NCBI RefSeq assembly: GCF_016765775.1
Contig: NZ_JAESVN010000004.1
Coordinates: 1 to 64,000 of the forward strand
Direction: 5' to 3'
Origin: Szabonella alba
GTDB taxonomy: Bacteria > Pseudomonadota > Alphaproteobacteria > Rhodobacterales > Rhodobacteraceae
Length of the DNA stretch: 64,000 bases
Made by a program: the position numbers and the translations under genes. Shown here one piece after another: positions 63,341 through 64,000 of this stretch. The notes below the pieces were generated by a model. That model did no database searches, had not been told where the DNA came from, and worked only from the letters and a program-made list of their open reading frames with translations. Positions within the stretch are counted from its first letter, which is position 1, and each line of letters begins with the position of its first letter.

Positions 63341-63769
63341 TTACCAATGGCCGATATTGGGGGCGCTTTTCCACGGCTCGGCCGGTTCCAGCGCCGGGCC
63401 CATCTGCAGCAGTTCGACCGAAACATTGTCGGGGCTGCGCACGAAGGCCATGTTGCCGTCGCGCGGGGGACGGTTGATCGTCACGCCATTGGCCTGAAGA
63501 TGGGCGCACATCTCATAGATATTCTCGACCTCATAGGCGAGATGGCCGAAATGGCGGCTGTCGGACGGCAGGCCGTCATCGCCATCCCAGTTCCAGGTCA
63601 GTTCGACCGGACATTCCTTCTGGCCCGGAGGCGCAAGGAAGATCAGCGAGAAGCGCCCGCCTTCATTGTCGACGCGGCGTGTCTCCTCAAGCCCCAGAAG
63701 CTTGTAGAAAGCCATGGTTTTTTCGAGATCGAGCACCCGGACCATCGTATGCAGGTAACGGATCTTCAT
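63341..63769 (-). CDS. gloA: Lactoylglutathione lyase (glyoxalase I)
   Basis: GloA converts the methylglyoxal-glutathione hemithioacetal to S-lactoylglutathione. The 142 residues have the VOC double repeat with metal ligands His7 in YLHTMVRV, Glu in CPVELTWNW, His in HFGHLAYEVEN and Glu in NVSVELLQMG. NxTMAFYKLLG-like LEKTMAFYKLLGL is typical. The ATG at 63769 gives MKIRYLHTMVRV, the usual opening. Confidence 0.9.
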   Translation of the reverse strand: MKIRYLHTMVRVLDLEKTMAFYKLLGLEETRRVDNEGGRFSLIFLAPPGQKECPVELTWNWDGDDGLPSDSRHFGHLAYEVENIYEMCAHLQANGVTINRPPRDGNMAFVRSPDNVSVELLQMGPALEPAEPWKSAPNIGHW

Positions 63770-63873
63770 TGCGGGTTCCTTTCGGTTTGCTATCGGTGCG
63801 GAACCTAGCAAGGCTTGCGCCGGACTGCCATACCAGAGCGGCATCTGGTCTGCGTCTGTCGGCGCTTCCCGCC

Positions 63874-64000
63874 TCAGCCCGCGTTGAGCAGCGCCAGCGC
63901 CTCGGCATGGATCGCGGGATTGGCGGCGGCCAGAACGCGCCCGCCCTGCGGGCAGGGGCGCCCCTGCCAGTCGGTGACGATGCCGCCTGCGGCCTCGATC
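63874..64000 (-). CDS. Inositol monophosphatase-family protein (histidinol-phosphatase type), C-terminal fragment
   Basis: Only the last 41 codons are in the window. They read IEAAGGIVTDWQGRPC, GGRVLAAANPAIHAEALALL and end at a TGA (63874-63876). EAAGG with the downstream pattern is the C-terminal block of IMPase-fold enzymes, and GRVLAAANPAIHAEAL is very like HisN of Rhodobacteraceae. The active-site part lies beyond the window edge. Confidence 0.75.
   Translation of the reverse strand, partial: IEAAGGIVTDWQGRPCPQGGRVLAAANPAIHAEALALLNAG

Overview
The window looks like chromosomal DNA of an alphaproteobacterium of the Rhodobacteraceae/Paracoccaceae, probably Paracoccus or a close relative. 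The DNA is GC-rich. The aa3 oxidase subunit I is very like the Paracoccus denitrificans CtaD protein as I remember it. CckA, CtrA-type boxes, a Rhodobacterales-type HNH protein, glnBA, and the order SPOR lipoprotein - dac - tmk - holB - tatD all fit that group. This placement is inference from gene content, not a database match.

Positions 1 to about 12,400 are accessory. The region opens with the end of an IS3-type insertion sequence. Next come two unrelated-looking modules with the same logic, a PD-(D/E)XK nuclease-like protein next to a zinc-protease-like protein. Module A (347-3418) pairs a PD...EAK protein with an HEXXH protein and is followed by an alpha/beta hydrolase with an Asp nucleophile (3742-4632). 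Module B (4895-8657) has a divergent ribbon-helix-helix regulator, a very good promoter overlapped by an inverted repeat, a small helical protein, a group-I-intron-type PD-(D/E)XK protein (D...QVK) and a soluble FtsH-like AAA+ metalloprotease. Module B is my best candidate for an undescribed system (defence, element maintenance or DNA-protein quality control). The rest of the island is a decayed prophage (8828-11415) with an integrase fragment, a frameshifted gene, a holin-like gene with a nonsense codon and a GH24 lysozyme. It is followed by an HNH nuclease gene and a histidine-kinase fragment.

From 12,600 to 31,500 the chromosome is ordinary. It holds glnBA (nitrogen control), a broken nnrE/nnrD pair, a Hint-domain protein without the catalytic Cys, two tRNA-Leu genes, trigger factor, a membrane-anchored NYN/PIN RNase, rpsF-rpsR-rplI, a YceI protein, and a seven-gene run for envelope, replication and repair (SPOR lipoprotein, D,D-carboxypeptidase, tmk, holB, tatD, MBL hydrolase, AEC carrier). 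A peptidoglycan-binding protein and lipB complete it.

From 31,600 to 50,900 there is respiration (a cytochrome c and ctaD), carA, a CtrA-box-preceded glycosyltransferase with an MshEN domain, a GntR regulator, a HAD nucleotidase, a UbiH-type hydroxylase, the dctB-dctD two-component pair, purQ, two flavin-binding proteins, a SqrR/BigR-like sulfur sensor and cckA with a second CtrA box.

From 50,900 to the end are rsmB, guaB, a class I amidotransferase, a TehA/SLAC1-like carrier, a PhyH dioxygenase, a BA14K protein, mobA, thrS, a cold-shock protein, an ArsC-like protein, DUF2177, the thyA-folA pair, glyoxalase I and the 3' end of a hisN-like gene. A short dispersed repeat (core GAGGTATTT...CCAAGATGAA) occurs at least three times, once in frame inside nnrE. 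No CRISPR array or rRNA gene was seen.
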